Made by a program: the position numbers and the translations under genes. Below are positions 1-7,406 of a DNA stretch of 64,000 nucleotides, piece after piece (positions within the stretch are counted from its first letter, which is position 1; each line of letters opens with the position of its first letter). Below the pieces are notes generated by a model that ran no database searches, was not told the DNA's origin, and saw nothing but the letters and a program-made list of their open reading frames with translations. The stretch is from Methanobacteriota archaeon (GTDB lineage Archaea; Thermoplasmatota; Poseidoniia; Poseidoniales; Poseidoniaceae). The stretch is from assembly GCA_002718195.1 (NCBI GenBank), contig PBDU01000006.1:110929-174928 (forward strand), in the 5' to 3' direction.

Positions 1-534
1 ACAGTAAATATCTACAATGGAGATATTGATGTAATCGCAGAATCTGATGAGTCACATTCCCTTGTTTACACCTTCAGTGCCTCTTCGATGTTCCTGGAAA
101 GTTTTGTTTGGACAGATGATTCAGGAGAGGAGCAGTTGAGAATGCAAATCGCAAAAACTGGTTCAGACTACTCAGGAGAGGTTTGGTTTCACAGAGCAAC
201 CGACTTGAAGGATGAAACATATTTGCAAAATGACAATGATATCTATGACACTTTCTTTGATTCAGGACATCCAAGCGGTGAGGAATTTGACCACTTAGTG
301 TGGTACATCGACGTAGAAATCTCACAGGGTGGCTCTGGCAGTCTAACCATAAGCGATCATACAAGTGCTTCTCCACTCACTCGTGCTTGGGGGTCTGGTT
401 CTACAGAAAAGGGAGCGATTGGAACTATTCCAAGCACATCAGATGAATATTCTATGACCGTAACTCTCAGGGGTCAAACCTCTGTTTTGCATGTTAAGAT
501 TGCAGGTGCAATAGAATATCAATGGACTTTGTGA
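1..534 (+). CDS. Hypothetical protein, 5' end outside window
   Basis: The frame is open from the first base and ends at TGA 532-534, so the start lies upstream of the window. The visible 177 residues are acidic and Ser/Thr/Gly-rich with alternating hydrophobic residues (for example LVWYIDVEIS and YSMTVTLRG), which suggests a beta-sandwich. No transmembrane segment or catalytic motif is visible. It could be the C-terminal domain of a secreted or surface protein, but I do not recognise a family. The stop is followed after 9 bases by the esterase frame, and the ribosome binding site for the esterase overlaps the stop, so the two are probably co-transcribed and translationally coupled. Confidence 0.6.
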   Translation, partial: TVNIYNGDIDVIAESDESHSLVYTFSASSMFLESFVWTDDSGEEQLRMQIAKTGSDYSGEVWFHRATDLKDETYLQNDNDIYDTFFDSGHPSGEEFDHLVWYIDVEISQGGSGSLTISDHTSASPLTRAWGSGSTEKGAIGTIPSTSDEYSMTVTLRGQTSVLHVKIAGAIEYQWTL

Positions 535-540
535 GGTGAT
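533..540 (+). promoter_or_regulatory. Strong Shine-Dalgarno site that decides the esterase start
   Basis: GAGGTGAT matches the anti-Shine-Dalgarno core and overlaps the TGA stop of the upstream frame. From GAGG, the in-frame ATT at 544 is 7 bases away, while TTG 553 is 16 bases away. Other clear sites in this window have 9-10 bases after GAGG, so ATT fits better than TTG, although ATT is a very rare start codon. Confidence 0.5.
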
Positions 541-543
541 TAC

Positions 544-1164
544 ATTCCTACCTTGGTGATGCTTCACGGGATGACAGGTACTTCTGCAATGATGCAACCA
601 TTTGCCCAGAAAATTTGTCCAGAAGGATGGACTCTACTAGTTCCTGAAGGTAGGTTTGAGCATCCAAAAAGGGGCAAGTCTTGGTGGAGGTACGAAAATT
701 GGGATGCTGATGTCACAAGAAGGCGACAATTGAGCAGAGTAGAGTTGATGGATGTAGACTCCAGCATATCTCAAATAGAGGAATTACTGTCTACAGAAGC
801 AGAGTTAGGGCCAATTGTTGTTGGTGGATTCTCTCAAGGTGGAGCCATTGCTCAGGAGTTACTGCATCTTCCAATCGCTGACAGAATTATTGGCATCGTA
901 ACTATTGGAACTAGATTAGTAAGACCGATGGACCTTAGACTGAGGCTTGAAGAATTAGAGAAAAAACATTTGTTTTGGATGCATGGGGAAAGAGATCTAA
1001 GAGTTCCTATTGAAGATGGGTGGGCAATTGCTCATCTATTCGAAACAGCAGGCTGGGCAGTCGAGTTAATCGAGCACAAGAAGGGACATATGATTCCCGT
1101 AGAGCATCATGATGAATTGAAGCATTGGCTAGAAGAATTGGCTAGTAGGAACTCGCCTCAGTAA
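544..1164 (+). CDS. Alpha/beta hydrolase, phospholipase/carboxylesterase type
   Basis: This is a small cytoplasmic serine esterase of the Abhydrolase_2 type. It has an oxyanion-loop motif LHGMTG near the N terminus, the nucleophile elbow GFSQGG (Ser codon 832-834), an acid in GERDLR and a histidine in KKGHMIP, giving a complete Ser-Asp-His triad. The substrate cannot be told; the family cleaves carboxylic esters or lysophospholipids. No ATG lies upstream of the first beta strand. The first canonical starts are TTG 553, GTG 556 and ATG 559, but a strong Shine-Dalgarno GAGGTGAT lies at 533-540, which places ATT 544 at normal spacing. I give 544 as the start because it also completes the first strand. 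The 3' end overlaps the convergent transferase gene by 7 bases. Confidence 0.8.
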   Translation: MPTLVMLHGMTGTSAMMQPFAQKICPEGWTLLVPEGRFEHPKRGKSWWRYENWDADVTRRRQLSRVELMDVDSSISQIEELLSTEAELGPIVVGGFSQGGAIAQELLHLPIADRIIGIVTIGTRLVRPMDLRLRLEELEKKHLFWMHGERDLRVPIEDGWAIAHLFETAGWAVELIEHKKGHMIPVEHHDELKHWLEELASRNSPQ

Positions 1165-2096
1165 TCTTGAGGTCCTTCAACAGGTCCTCTTGGAATAATC
1201 CTGTACGGGTTAATATTCTCATGGGACCAGAAATAATGATTCTTGATATGTTCCCAATTACAGCTTTTCTTTACCTCATCAATTGCAAGCATGCGTTTGA
1301 GGAATTTAGTCAAATTTGGATAATCGATTATTCTTCTCAAATTACATTTGAAATGTACAACATAAACTAAATCAAATCTTACGAGTGTTGTGAATAGGCA
1401 AATATCAGCCTCGGTGAGTATTCCTTTACCTTCTCCTACCAGCCAATCTCTGTCAGACAGGTGTTTCTCAAGTTCATCGAGTCTTTGGAATAAAGCATAT
1501 ACAGCATTGTCATATGCTTCCTGTGTCCTTGCAAATCCAGATTTGTAAACACCATTATTGATGGATTCATAGTTTGCAGTAATCATTTCATCGATTTCAT
1601 TTCTCAAATCCTTAGGGCAAAGAGTCTCTCCGTTACCAAAACCAGCTCTAGCAAAATCATCAAACATCCTGATTATTTCTCTACTTTCGTTATTGACTAT
1701 TGTAGAGTACTTTTTGTCCCACAATACAGGGACAGTCCCTATTTTCCTACTATTTTTCCATCCTTCATAAGCAATCTCGTAAATGTCTTCCAGACTATTT
1801 CTTTCATTTACTGAATCTTTAGTTGCTCCTGGCTGTTCAGGATTAAAACTCCATGAACCATCAATGCCCATTCTCCAATCAACAACATCGTATGAAATGT
1901 GTTTATCCAATCCAAGCAAATTTCTTGTAATCAATGTGCGATGAGCCCATGGGCAAGCATGTGAAATGTAGAGGTGATATCTTTCAGATTCAAAACCAAA
2001 TTCACCCTCAGGTGATAATTTGTCTCTAAACTCACTACTTTTTCTTACGAATTTACCACCATCAAAGGCTTTTGTCCAAGCACTTGCTTGTTCCAT
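1158..2096 (-). CDS. Glutathionyl-hydroquinone reductase, Xi-class GST (YqjG/ECM4 family)
   Basis: This protein is a cytoplasmic glutathione transferase homologue that in the family reduces glutathionyl-hydroquinones using a catalytic cysteine. The diagnostic motif YISHACPWAHRTL lies near residues 43-55 with the catalytic Cys at about 48. An N-terminal thioredoxin-like half is followed by an all-helical half. Its 312 residues compare with about 320-330 for the family, so it appears complete. The ATG start is preceded by GGAG (AGAGAGGAGAG in the gene direction). A glutaredoxin gene lies just upstream on the same strand, which supports a thiol-redox role. Most archaea lack glutathione, so the native thiol is uncertain. 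The identification is firm; the physiological substrate is inferred. Confidence 0.9.
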   Translation of the reverse strand: MEQASAWTKAFDGGKFVRKSSEFRDKLSPEGEFGFESERYHLYISHACPWAHRTLITRNLLGLDKHISYDVVDWRMGIDGSWSFNPEQPGATKDSVNERNSLEDIYEIAYEGWKNSRKIGTVPVLWDKKYSTIVNNESREIIRMFDDFARAGFGNGETLCPKDLRNEIDEMITANYESINNGVYKSGFARTQEAYDNAVYALFQRLDELEKHLSDRDWLVGEGKGILTEADICLFTTLVRFDLVYVVHFKCNLRRIIDYPNLTKFLKRMLAIDEVKKSCNWEHIKNHYFWSHENINPYRIIPRGPVEGPQDY

Positions 2097-2139
2097 AACT
2101 CTCCTCTCTCTATATTCTGTTTAATTCTATGCGTTGAAA

Positions 2140-2159
2140 TCTGAAACTTGAATTTCAGA
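2140..2159. repeat. Inverted repeat between glutaredoxin and GST genes
   Basis: A 7-bp perfect inverted repeat (TCTGAAA / TTTCAGA) has a 6-base loop. It lies in the 107-bp spacer upstream of the GST start. It could form a weak hairpin in the spacer transcript or be a protein site. No other support is visible. Confidence 0.35.
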
Positions 2160-2203
2160 ATCTTAAATATTTCTTTTTGAAAAACGAATTTTTTCTTATA
2201 GAT

Positions 2204-2479
2204 TCACTTGTTGAGGTAGCGATTAGTTTCATCAAAACCACCGATGAACATGGGTTGATTACCTCGATTGTCAATGATAACTGGTACGGTTCTGTGACCG
2301 GTTTCTTGCACAATTAAAGAGCGAAGTTCAGGTTCATGGTCGAAGTTAAATTCAGTAAAACTCAAGTTTTTTTGTTTGAATAATCTCTTAGCTGCGGTGC
2401 AGTAAGGACAAAAGGTAGAGGTGTACATTATGAAATCAGTCTCAAATTCGCCAGCATGTTTGAGAATTGTTTCTGCCAT
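2204..2479 (-). CDS. Glutaredoxin
   Basis: This 91-residue thioredoxin-fold protein has the classical dithiol CPYC active site at residues 24-27 (MYTSTFCPYC). It also has the TVPVI cis-proline motif and the GGFDE element that binds glutathione in the family. It reduces disulfides or glutathionylated thiols in the cytoplasm. Its length is normal for class I glutaredoxins. It lies upstream of, and on the same strand as, the glutathionyl-hydroquinone reductase gene, with about 107 bp between them, so a shared thiol-redox function is likely. The ATG start follows a short spacer after the next upstream gene. Confidence 0.93.
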   Translation of the reverse strand: MAETILKHAGEFETDFIMYTSTFCPYCTAAKRLFKQKNLSFTEFNFDHEPELRSLIVQETGHRTVPVIIDNRGNQPMFIGGFDETNRYLNK

Positions 2480-2533
2480 GATTAATCCTCAAAAGGGTCT
2501 TTGATTAAGGTAATGATTTGCTTTACCCGATGT

Positions 2534-3022
2534 TCAAACCATGATATGTGTGATTCCTTGATGTTCAATTTGATTGCTTGAATCATTTGATAGCATCAAT
2601 GAAACAATCTTGCTCAATTTTTCTGGAGTCATAGCATCATCTGTTTTGACTGAATAAAATGCTGTCTTGCTTGACCTTGATTTAGCAATTACTTCGATTA
2701 TCAAATGACTCATTCCTGTTACGCAATTTATTGACGCACCCAAAAGAGGAGACCATGTGTCTGACTGTTGGAGCCATCTTTTGCCGTTTATAGTGGATGT
2801 GTCACCTACTGTAAGGATCCTTTTGACGTCATTAGCCAGCATCATTTCGATTTTTTCTATATTTACCTCGTATGACTCTTGCATTCTATTTTTTATATCA
2901 ATTGCTAAACTTTTAGCCAAAAATATCACTCCTACATCAGCATCTTTTTTTCCTAATTCAAAGTATTCTGTGGCTTCTGTCTCAAACTCAGGGCTAGAAT
3001 TCTCTAACCAAAGTTTGGGCAT
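2534..3022 (-). CDS. Hypothetical protein, 162 aa
   Basis: I do not recognise a family. The protein is soluble and mildly acidic, with no signal peptide or membrane segment. Its N-terminal half looks helical. The middle contains WLQQSDTWSPLLGASINCVTGMSHL, described here only as a Trp-rich stretch with one cysteine, followed by a strand-rich region. It lies 54 bp upstream of glutaredoxin on the same strand and may be in that operon. It is divergent from the flavin reductase gene, with starts about 95 bp apart. Its codon use resembles its neighbours, so it is probably a real gene. Confidence 0.6.
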   Translation of the reverse strand: MPKLWLENSSPEFETEATEYFELGKKDADVGVIFLAKSLAIDIKNRMQESYEVNIEKIEMMLANDVKRILTVGDTSTINGKRWLQQSDTWSPLLGASINCVTGMSHLIIEVIAKSRSSKTAFYSVKTDDAMTPEKLSKIVSLMLSNDSSNQIEHQGITHIMV

Positions 3023-3087
3023 ATTAGTCCCAGGTTGAACTCTTATTTTGTTTCACTTGATATCCAGTAAGAATTTACTGCAAATGT

Positions 3088-3096
3088 ACTATAATC
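3088..3096 (+). promoter_or_regulatory. Putative TATA box for the flavin reductase gene
   Basis: TACTATAAT is centred about 25 bp upstream of the ATG at 3117, and there is no Shine-Dalgarno sequence in front of that ATG. This is the arrangement expected for a leaderless archaeal transcript. It is called by position and composition only. Confidence 0.35.
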
Positions 3097-3116
3097 TAGG
3101 TTTACTACAACATACT

Positions 3117-3614
3117 ATGGCAAAGGTAGCGCTGATAGCAGCAGGCGATGGGAAGAACATGGAATTGGCCTTGAAGTTCAAAGAAATGGCTGAAGAAATG
3201 GGTCACTCGACTGATGTAATGGATTTGATGGGACTGGAGTGGCCTGTCATCACAAACAAACTCATGAAGGAAGGTTACAAACCTGAAGGTGCGAAAGACC
3301 TGATGGATAGATTAGGGGGAGCAGATGGTTGGGTTTGTATTGCTCCTGAATATAATGGTGGGATGCCTAGTTCTTTGAATAACACAGTCGCATGGATGAG
3401 CATTTTTTGGAATGATTTCCGAGAGGTATTCAACAGCAGAAAAGTTGGTCTTGCTACACACTCTGGTGGAGGAGGAGATCACGTGATTATGGCTATGAGG
3501 CAGATGTTTTCTTACCTCGGGTGCAATTTGATTGGAAGGGCAGTTATCAGCAATAAAAATAAGGAAGCTAATCCAGAAGCTATGGAAAGAATCATTAGAG
3601 AGATCACAGAGTGA
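3117..3614 (+). CDS. NAD(P)H-dependent FMN reductase family flavoprotein
   Basis: This flavodoxin-fold protein of the FMN_red family transfers electrons from NAD(P)H to FMN or other acceptors in the cytoplasm. The N terminus MAKVALIAAGDG is the first strand and phosphate loop. The family motif APEYNGGMPSSLNN at about residues 76-89 binds the isoalloxazine ring. SGGGGDHV near residue 120 is the second flavin loop. The ATG at 3117 is chosen over longer alternatives because the fold begins there and a TATA-like box sits about 25 bp upstream. The 165 residues are slightly short for the family (about 175-190). The stop abuts the stop of the convergent next gene. The in vivo acceptor is unknown. 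Confidence 0.85.
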   Translation: MAKVALIAAGDGKNMELALKFKEMAEEMGHSTDVMDLMGLEWPVITNKLMKEGYKPEGAKDLMDRLGGADGWVCIAPEYNGGMPSSLNNTVAWMSIFWNDFREVFNSRKVGLATHSGGGGDHVIMAMRQMFSYLGCNLIGRAVISNKNKEANPEAMERIIREITE

Positions 3615-4013
3615 TTACAAATATCTTGAATCCTTATCATAAACTAGGTCGAACCACTTCTTTAATAGGGCTGAGAATTCATCTCTGTCACTTGTTTTTT
3701 GGACGTTTTCAATAAATGCGCCACTACAAGACGAATCAGCTAGAGTAATATCATGCTTTGTCGGTATTAATTCAATTACCTTGGTGTGATCTCGGTATAT
3801 TCCAACCTCGAATACAAGCCAAGGCAACTCAGTTCTTGCCAAGTCGGCAAAAAGTTCAGAGAAAACAAAGTGCGCTAGGTCTTGTGAATTTTTAAACGAG
3901 CACAAGGTTTTGACTGTGCTTAGCAGCTCTTCACTTTTCTGATTGAGTGTAACAGGGGCTTCTTCTATTTGCCTAGAAACAGTCATTGTGAACATAGGCA
4001 AGGTTTCTGACAT
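3615..4013 (-). CDS. Hypothetical protein, 132 aa
   Basis: No family was recognised. It is a soluble protein with a mixed alpha/beta look. A helical N-terminal half contains FVFSELFADLARTELPWLVFEV as a hydrophobic stretch, which reads as amphipathic helix plus strand and not as a membrane span. The C-terminal half carries two cysteines (SSCSG) and a KKWFDLVYD helix. It is convergent with the flavin reductase gene, whose last base is 3614, and divergent from the FAD oxidoreductase gene. The shared 123-bp promoter region contains a perfect dyad that could control both. Confidence 0.55.
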   Translation of the reverse strand: MSETLPMFTMTVSRQIEEAPVTLNQKSEELLSTVKTLCSFKNSQDLAHFVFSELFADLARTELPWLVFEVGIYRDHTKVIELIPTKHDITLADSSCSGAFIENVQKTSDRDEFSALLKKWFDLVYDKDSRYL

Positions 4014-4086
4014 AGAACTCCGACTAAGGTATTGTTTAATTTCTTATTCAGCCTTTGTATATGTAATTAAACACCTCTTAACTAAT

Positions 4087-4106
4087 TTTTTAGGTTGCCC
4101 TAAAAA
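4087..4106. promoter_or_regulatory. Perfect 8-bp dyad, possible repressor operator
   Basis: TTTTTAGG - TTGC - CCTAAAAA is a perfect inverted repeat with a 4-base centre in the divergent promoter region. It ends where a TATA-like stretch (TTATTAATAA, 4108-4117) begins, about 27 bp upstream of the ATG at 4137. A bound protein would cover the BRE/TATA region, so repression is the natural guess. The TTAGG...CCTAA core resembles operators recalled for DtxR/IdeR-type metal-dependent regulators. That assignment is inference. Confidence 0.45.
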
Positions 4107-4136
4107 TTATTAATAACTTTATTTTGGGTTGTATTA

Positions 4137-5294
4137 ATGATGAAAAAAAACCATGATGGTGGGAAAGTAAAAATTCCCAAGGATGCATATGATACAGTAA
4201 TTGTTGGTGCAGGACCAGCTGGGGTGGGAGTTGGTATAGCATTACAACATGTTGGGGTCAAGAATTACACAATTATTGAAAGAGACGAGGTTGGTTCTTC
4301 ATTCATTTCCTGGCCAGAGGAAACAAGATTCATTACTCCATCTTTTCCAAGTAACTCTATAGGGATGTTAGATCTTAATTCAATTGCAATAGGAGTTTCT
4401 CCGGCTTATAATATGAGAATTGAGCACCCAACAGGAGTTGATTTTGCATTACACCTGAAATTTTTAGTTAATGAATTGCAACTACCTATTTTGGAAAATA
4501 CTAATGTGAATTCTATAAAAAAGACCGGAGATTTTTTCGAAATTAACATTGATACTTCAGTTATACATGCAAAAAACATTATTTGGGCAGCAGGAGAATA
4601 TCAGTATCCTTCAACAGGAATCTTCCAAGGAAGTGAGAACTGTATTCACACATCAGTCATAAAAAAATACAGTGATTTTCGTAACAGCGAGTATACTGTA
4701 ATTGGCGGATATGAGAGTGGAATAGATGCTGCTTACCATCTCGCCCAAAAAGGGAAAAAGGTGTGCGTGTTTGACAAAAACTGTCCATGGGGAGAGGAAA
4801 CCTCAGATCCCAGTGTTGCATTGTCCACATTTACATTTGAAAGAATGAATGATTATAATTTTCAGAAGAACGTAACATTAAATGCTAACACTACAGTCAA
4901 ATCCGTGGAATTAGTAAATGGGAAGTATGAGATAACTGTTGAAGGAGGAGAGGTTTATTTTTCTGATGAAAAACCCCTGTTAGCCTCTGGATTCCGTGGT
5001 AGTCACAGTTGTATCTCTCACCTTTTCGAGGCTAGACAAGATGGTTTTCCAATGCTTACTGAACAGGATTGTTCAACCATTACCGATGGTCTGTATTTGT
5101 GCGGCCCATCTGTTAGGCACGATGGGCATATTTTCTGCTTCATATACAAATACAGGCAGAGATTTGCTATTGTAGCAAAATCAATTGCAGAATCATTGGG
5201 TCTAGAGACGGATGAATTCGTAGCTGCTTACAAATCATGGGGGATGTTTCTCGATGACTTATCTTGTTGCGGGAAGGAGTGTTTGACTTGCTAG
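4137..5294 (+). CDS. FAD-dependent NAD(P)-linked oxidoreductase with Cys-rich C-terminal tail
   Basis: This is a two-dinucleotide-domain flavoprotein of the Pyr_redox_3 / thioredoxin-reductase-like superfamily. The FAD-binding fingerprint VIVGAGPAGVG lies at about residues 21-31. The NAD(P)H-binding Rossmann motif is VIGGYESGIDAA near residue 190. A C-terminal FAD element, GLYLCGPSVRH, lies near residue 320. The substrate is not evident. The last 12 residues contain four cysteines (CCGKECLTC), which is unusual and could bind a metal or act in thiol chemistry. There is no ribosome binding site and a TATA-like box lies about 27 bp upstream, so the message is probably leaderless. The dyad at 4087-4106 overlaps the promoter. 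A small membrane-protein frame begins near its 3' end. Confidence 0.85.
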   Translation: MMKKNHDGGKVKIPKDAYDTVIVGAGPAGVGVGIALQHVGVKNYTIIERDEVGSSFISWPEETRFITPSFPSNSIGMLDLNSIAIGVSPAYNMRIEHPTGVDFALHLKFLVNELQLPILENTNVNSIKKTGDFFEINIDTSVIHAKNIIWAAGEYQYPSTGIFQGSENCIHTSVIKKYSDFRNSEYTVIGGYESGIDAAYHLAQKGKKVCVFDKNCPWGEETSDPSVALSTFTFERMNDYNFQKNVTLNANTTVKSVELVNGKYEITVEGGEVYFSDEKPLLASGFRGSHSCISHLFEARQDGFPMLTEQDCSTITDGLYLCGPSVRHDGHIFCFIYKYRQRFAIVAKSIAESLGLETDEFVAAYKSWGMFLDDLSCCGKECLTC

Positions 5295-5344
5295 GCATTT
5301 TTAAGACATCATTTTTGAGAAAAACTGAAGCATCGGGTGGTAAT

Positions 5345-5518
5345 ATGCTCCTTTCATCAAAATTTTTCAAAATTGAATGGTTAGGGCAAACCATAGCAAG
5401 TACCTTGTGGATCATAAGTGTGTTTTCATACGGCATATATTCAGTTGGTGATTATCTTCAACTAAGTGCAGCAAGTGCTTGGTTATTAGCGAATCTAAGC
5501 AATCTTGGTAAGGATTAG
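5345..5518 (+). CDS. Small membrane protein, 57 aa
   Basis: A short frame on the same strand starts 50 bp after the oxidoreductase stop. It is preceded by GGTGG five bases upstream of the ATG. Longer in-frame starts exist at TTG 5264 and GTG 5279, which would overlap the oxidoreductase end. Two hydrophobic stretches (TLWIISVFSYGIYSVG and LSAASAWLLANLS) predict one or two membrane helices, with a short basic N terminus. Position and direction suggest co-transcription with the FAD oxidoreductase, perhaps as its membrane anchor or partner. No family was recognised. Confidence 0.55.
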   Translation: MLLSSKFFKIEWLGQTIASTLWIISVFSYGIYSVGDYLQLSAASAWLLANLSNLGKD

Positions 5519-5657
5519 ATATACTACCGTACTGATTACTCTGAATTATAATTTAGTAGAGTGTCAGTATATGCAAAAATGCAGGTTTACATAGCAAAAA
5601 TCCAAGAGAAAATGGGTTGAAATACGCAGCATTCATCAACTGAGGAAATCAATTAAG

Positions 5658-5732
5658 TGCTCGTGCCGGGATTCGAACCCGGGTCGACGGGATGAAAACC
5701 CGTAATGATGGGCCGTGCTACACCACACGAGC
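5658..5732 (-). tRNA. tRNA-Glu (anticodon TTC)
   Basis: Read on the minus strand, a 7-bp acceptor stem GCTCGTG/CACGAGC, a T arm with GGTTCGAATCC and an anticodon arm ACGGG-TTTTCAT-CCCGT form a full cloverleaf. The 7-base loop TTTTCAT gives anticodon TTC at positions 34-36, reading GAA/GAG. The discriminator is A and no CCA is encoded. There is no intron. Confidence 0.93.
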
Positions 5733-5825
5733 GACAAGGGGGCGTCAAGCATTTCATTGATAATCATTCTTATCCAACAACAGAAGTCAAGTGGTCGAGA
5801 ATTTTGGTTTTATGAGCGTATTGAA

Positions 5826-6434
5826 TCACTCTTCTTGAGCAAATTGGTTTGTATATGCATTCCATTTTCTTAAACCTAGAACTGCCAATGCTATCCCTAC
5901 AATCATGATAATTGCAAAATAAATTTCGTTATCTAAGAACCACTCAAATGAATTTACTGCTTTTGCCCCATACATTACTACCAATAGTGCCTCAATGCCG
6001 TACCTCAATCCTCTTCCCGCTAAGGAATAAGTCACAAATGGCTTTATCTCCATATCTCCCATACCTGCAATCCAGGTGCAGACCTTGAATGGGATGGGTG
6101 TGAAGGCTGCGATGAATATGCCCCAGTCTCCATATTTTTCAGCAAAAGATTCCAGAATTTTGACATATTTTTCAGCACCAAACTTTCTGATTATAGATAG
6201 CCCCCAATTTGCTCCAATCCAGTAACCAACCAAGCCTCCTAGAATCGAAGTGATGGTAATTATCAGCCATAGCCAGATAATTGTACCAGTATTGCCAAGT
6301 TCAGAATATACCATTGGAATGAATAGTACATCTGCAGGGACCGGCTCGATAAATGACTCTGTGAATGAAAGCAAGGCAAGTCCTAATTGACCATAAGCTT
6401 CGAAGAAATCAATGATTCCTTGTTCAATGGCCAT
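5826..6434 (-). CDS. DedA/YqaA-type VTT-domain membrane protein
   Basis: This integral membrane protein of the SNARE-associated/DedA (VTT) superfamily is most like the short YqaA branch. Its 202 residues contain about five hydrophobic segments and re-entrant-looking loops. The family hallmark is the stretch GDWGIFIAAFTPIPFKVCTW (about residues 102-121), where the F-x-P-x-P-x-K element replaces the F-R-P form of long DedA proteins. An N-terminal FIEPVPADV motif also fits. Some family members act in lipid scrambling or membrane homeostasis; the role here is unknown. The gene is divergent from nob1 and its ATG is clear. No operon partner is evident. Confidence 0.85.
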   Translation of the reverse strand: MAIEQGIIDFFEAYGQLGLALLSFTESFIEPVPADVLFIPMVYSELGNTGTIIWLWLIITITSILGGLVGYWIGANWGLSIIRKFGAEKYVKILESFAEKYGDWGIFIAAFTPIPFKVCTWIAGMGDMEIKPFVTYSLAGRGLRYGIEALLVVMYGAKAVNSFEWFLDNEIYFAIIMIVGIALAVLGLRKWNAYTNQFAQEE

Positions 6435-6520
6435 GATTAATGCGAATCATTTGTTAATGATATAAGTGGTGGTTGGTATTCATTTATTCGAACGATATCG
6501 GGTATATTGTGGGCAATCCG

Positions 6521-7030
6521 ATGCAAGTACTGGATACGTCTGCCCTTCTAGCATGGCCGATTGAAAAAATCAGAGATTCTATTTGTTCGAGCACACAAAT
6601 TGCAGAGCTAGAAAAAGTTGATTTGAATAGATCACTTCTAATTGAAACGATTGAGATAAACTGGAAGGTTCCTTCTTCAAAAGGTCTAGATTCAGCCAAA
6701 AAAGCAGCCCAAGAAAGTGGCGATTTAGCAAGGTTAAGCGATGTGGACCTAGATATTCTTGCGATATGTTTTGATCTTCAAGAAAACCAATCAGATTTTG
6801 AGTTATTTAGTGACGACTACAGAGTGCAAAATGTTGCAGCTCTTGCAAAAATGAAGGTCAAGTCAATCAACACCAAAGGGGTTTCAGCCATTTGGTACTG
6901 GGAGGCAAGGTGTACAGGTTGCAGAGCAATTACAAAATTAAATGATAATCCAAGAAGAGGAAGAAAGGGTTCAGTAATGGACTGTGATATATGTGGCTCA
7001 GAAATGGTGCTAAAGAAGAAGAGGGGTTAG
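6521..7030 (+). CDS. nob1: Endoribonuclease Nob1 (PIN domain plus zinc ribbon)
   Basis: This is the archaeal homologue of the endonuclease that matures the 3' end of 16S rRNA in the small ribosomal subunit. The N-terminal PIN domain shows acidic metal-binding residues in VLDTSALL, IAELE, LSDVDLDI and FSDDYRVQN. The C-terminal zinc ribbon has CTGC and CDIC pairs, with a basic segment between them. At 169 residues from ATG 6521 the length is normal. A longer in-frame TTG start at 6473 exists, but the PIN fold begins at MQVLDTS, so ATG is chosen. The stop lies 1 bp from the convergent tatA stop. The domain pair makes the assignment firm. Confidence 0.92.
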   Translation: MQVLDTSALLAWPIEKIRDSICSSTQIAELEKVDLNRSLLIETIEINWKVPSSKGLDSAKKAAQESGDLARLSDVDLDILAICFDLQENQSDFELFSDDYRVQNVAALAKMKVKSINTKGVSAIWYWEARCTGCRAITKLNDNPRRGRKGSVMDCDICGSEMVLKKKRG

Positions 7031-7031
7031 C

Positions 7032-7346
7032 CTATTCTTCGGATTTTTCCAGATTTTCTAATGCTGAAACTTTCTTTTCCAATTCTTCAACATCCATTCC
7101 AACTGGGTCTATTCCGACTGCTTTGGCTCTTTCTCCTAATGAATGAGATGCTGTCATTCCGCCTGCTTCGAGGTCAGCGACAGTTTCAGCAAGTTTTGTT
7201 GAGGTTGCTTCATTAAGACCTCTTTGAAATTCACCTTTGGACTTTCCAAGTGCATTCGCAAGTTCTGGCAACCTCTTCGCTCCAAAGAGAAGGAAGAATA
7301 CGCCTATTATTATCAGTACTTCAACGCCGCCAAATGAACCAAACAT
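7032..7346 (-). CDS. tatA: Twin-arginine translocase subunit TatA/E family
   Basis: This is a membrane component of the Tat system, which exports folded proteins. A single N-terminal membrane helix (VEVLIIIGVFFLLFGAKRLP) is followed by the conserved FGAKRLPELANALGKS hinge and an amphipathic helix, all within the first 45 residues. The remaining tail is acidic and poorly conserved. The 104 residues are typical. It lies 60 bp downstream of a MoaD/SAMP-like gene on the same strand, and TatA substrates often carry molybdopterin, but this link is only suggestive. No TatC is in the window. Confidence 0.92.
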   Translation of the reverse strand: MFGSFGGVEVLIIIGVFFLLFGAKRLPELANALGKSKGEFQRGLNEATSTKLAETVADLEAGGMTASHSLGERAKAVGIDPVGMDVEELEKKVSALENLEKSEE

Positions 7347-7406
7347 CGACTCGCCCTGATGTCCGCTAGCAACGGAGGTATCTCAAATCTTTGGATGATT
7401 TTCCCC

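Noticed and set aside
1..1164. The first frame and the esterase as one gene broken by a nonsense codon
   Set aside because: They share a reading frame, but the esterase has its own strong ribosome site overlapping the stop, and the two parts have unrelated character.
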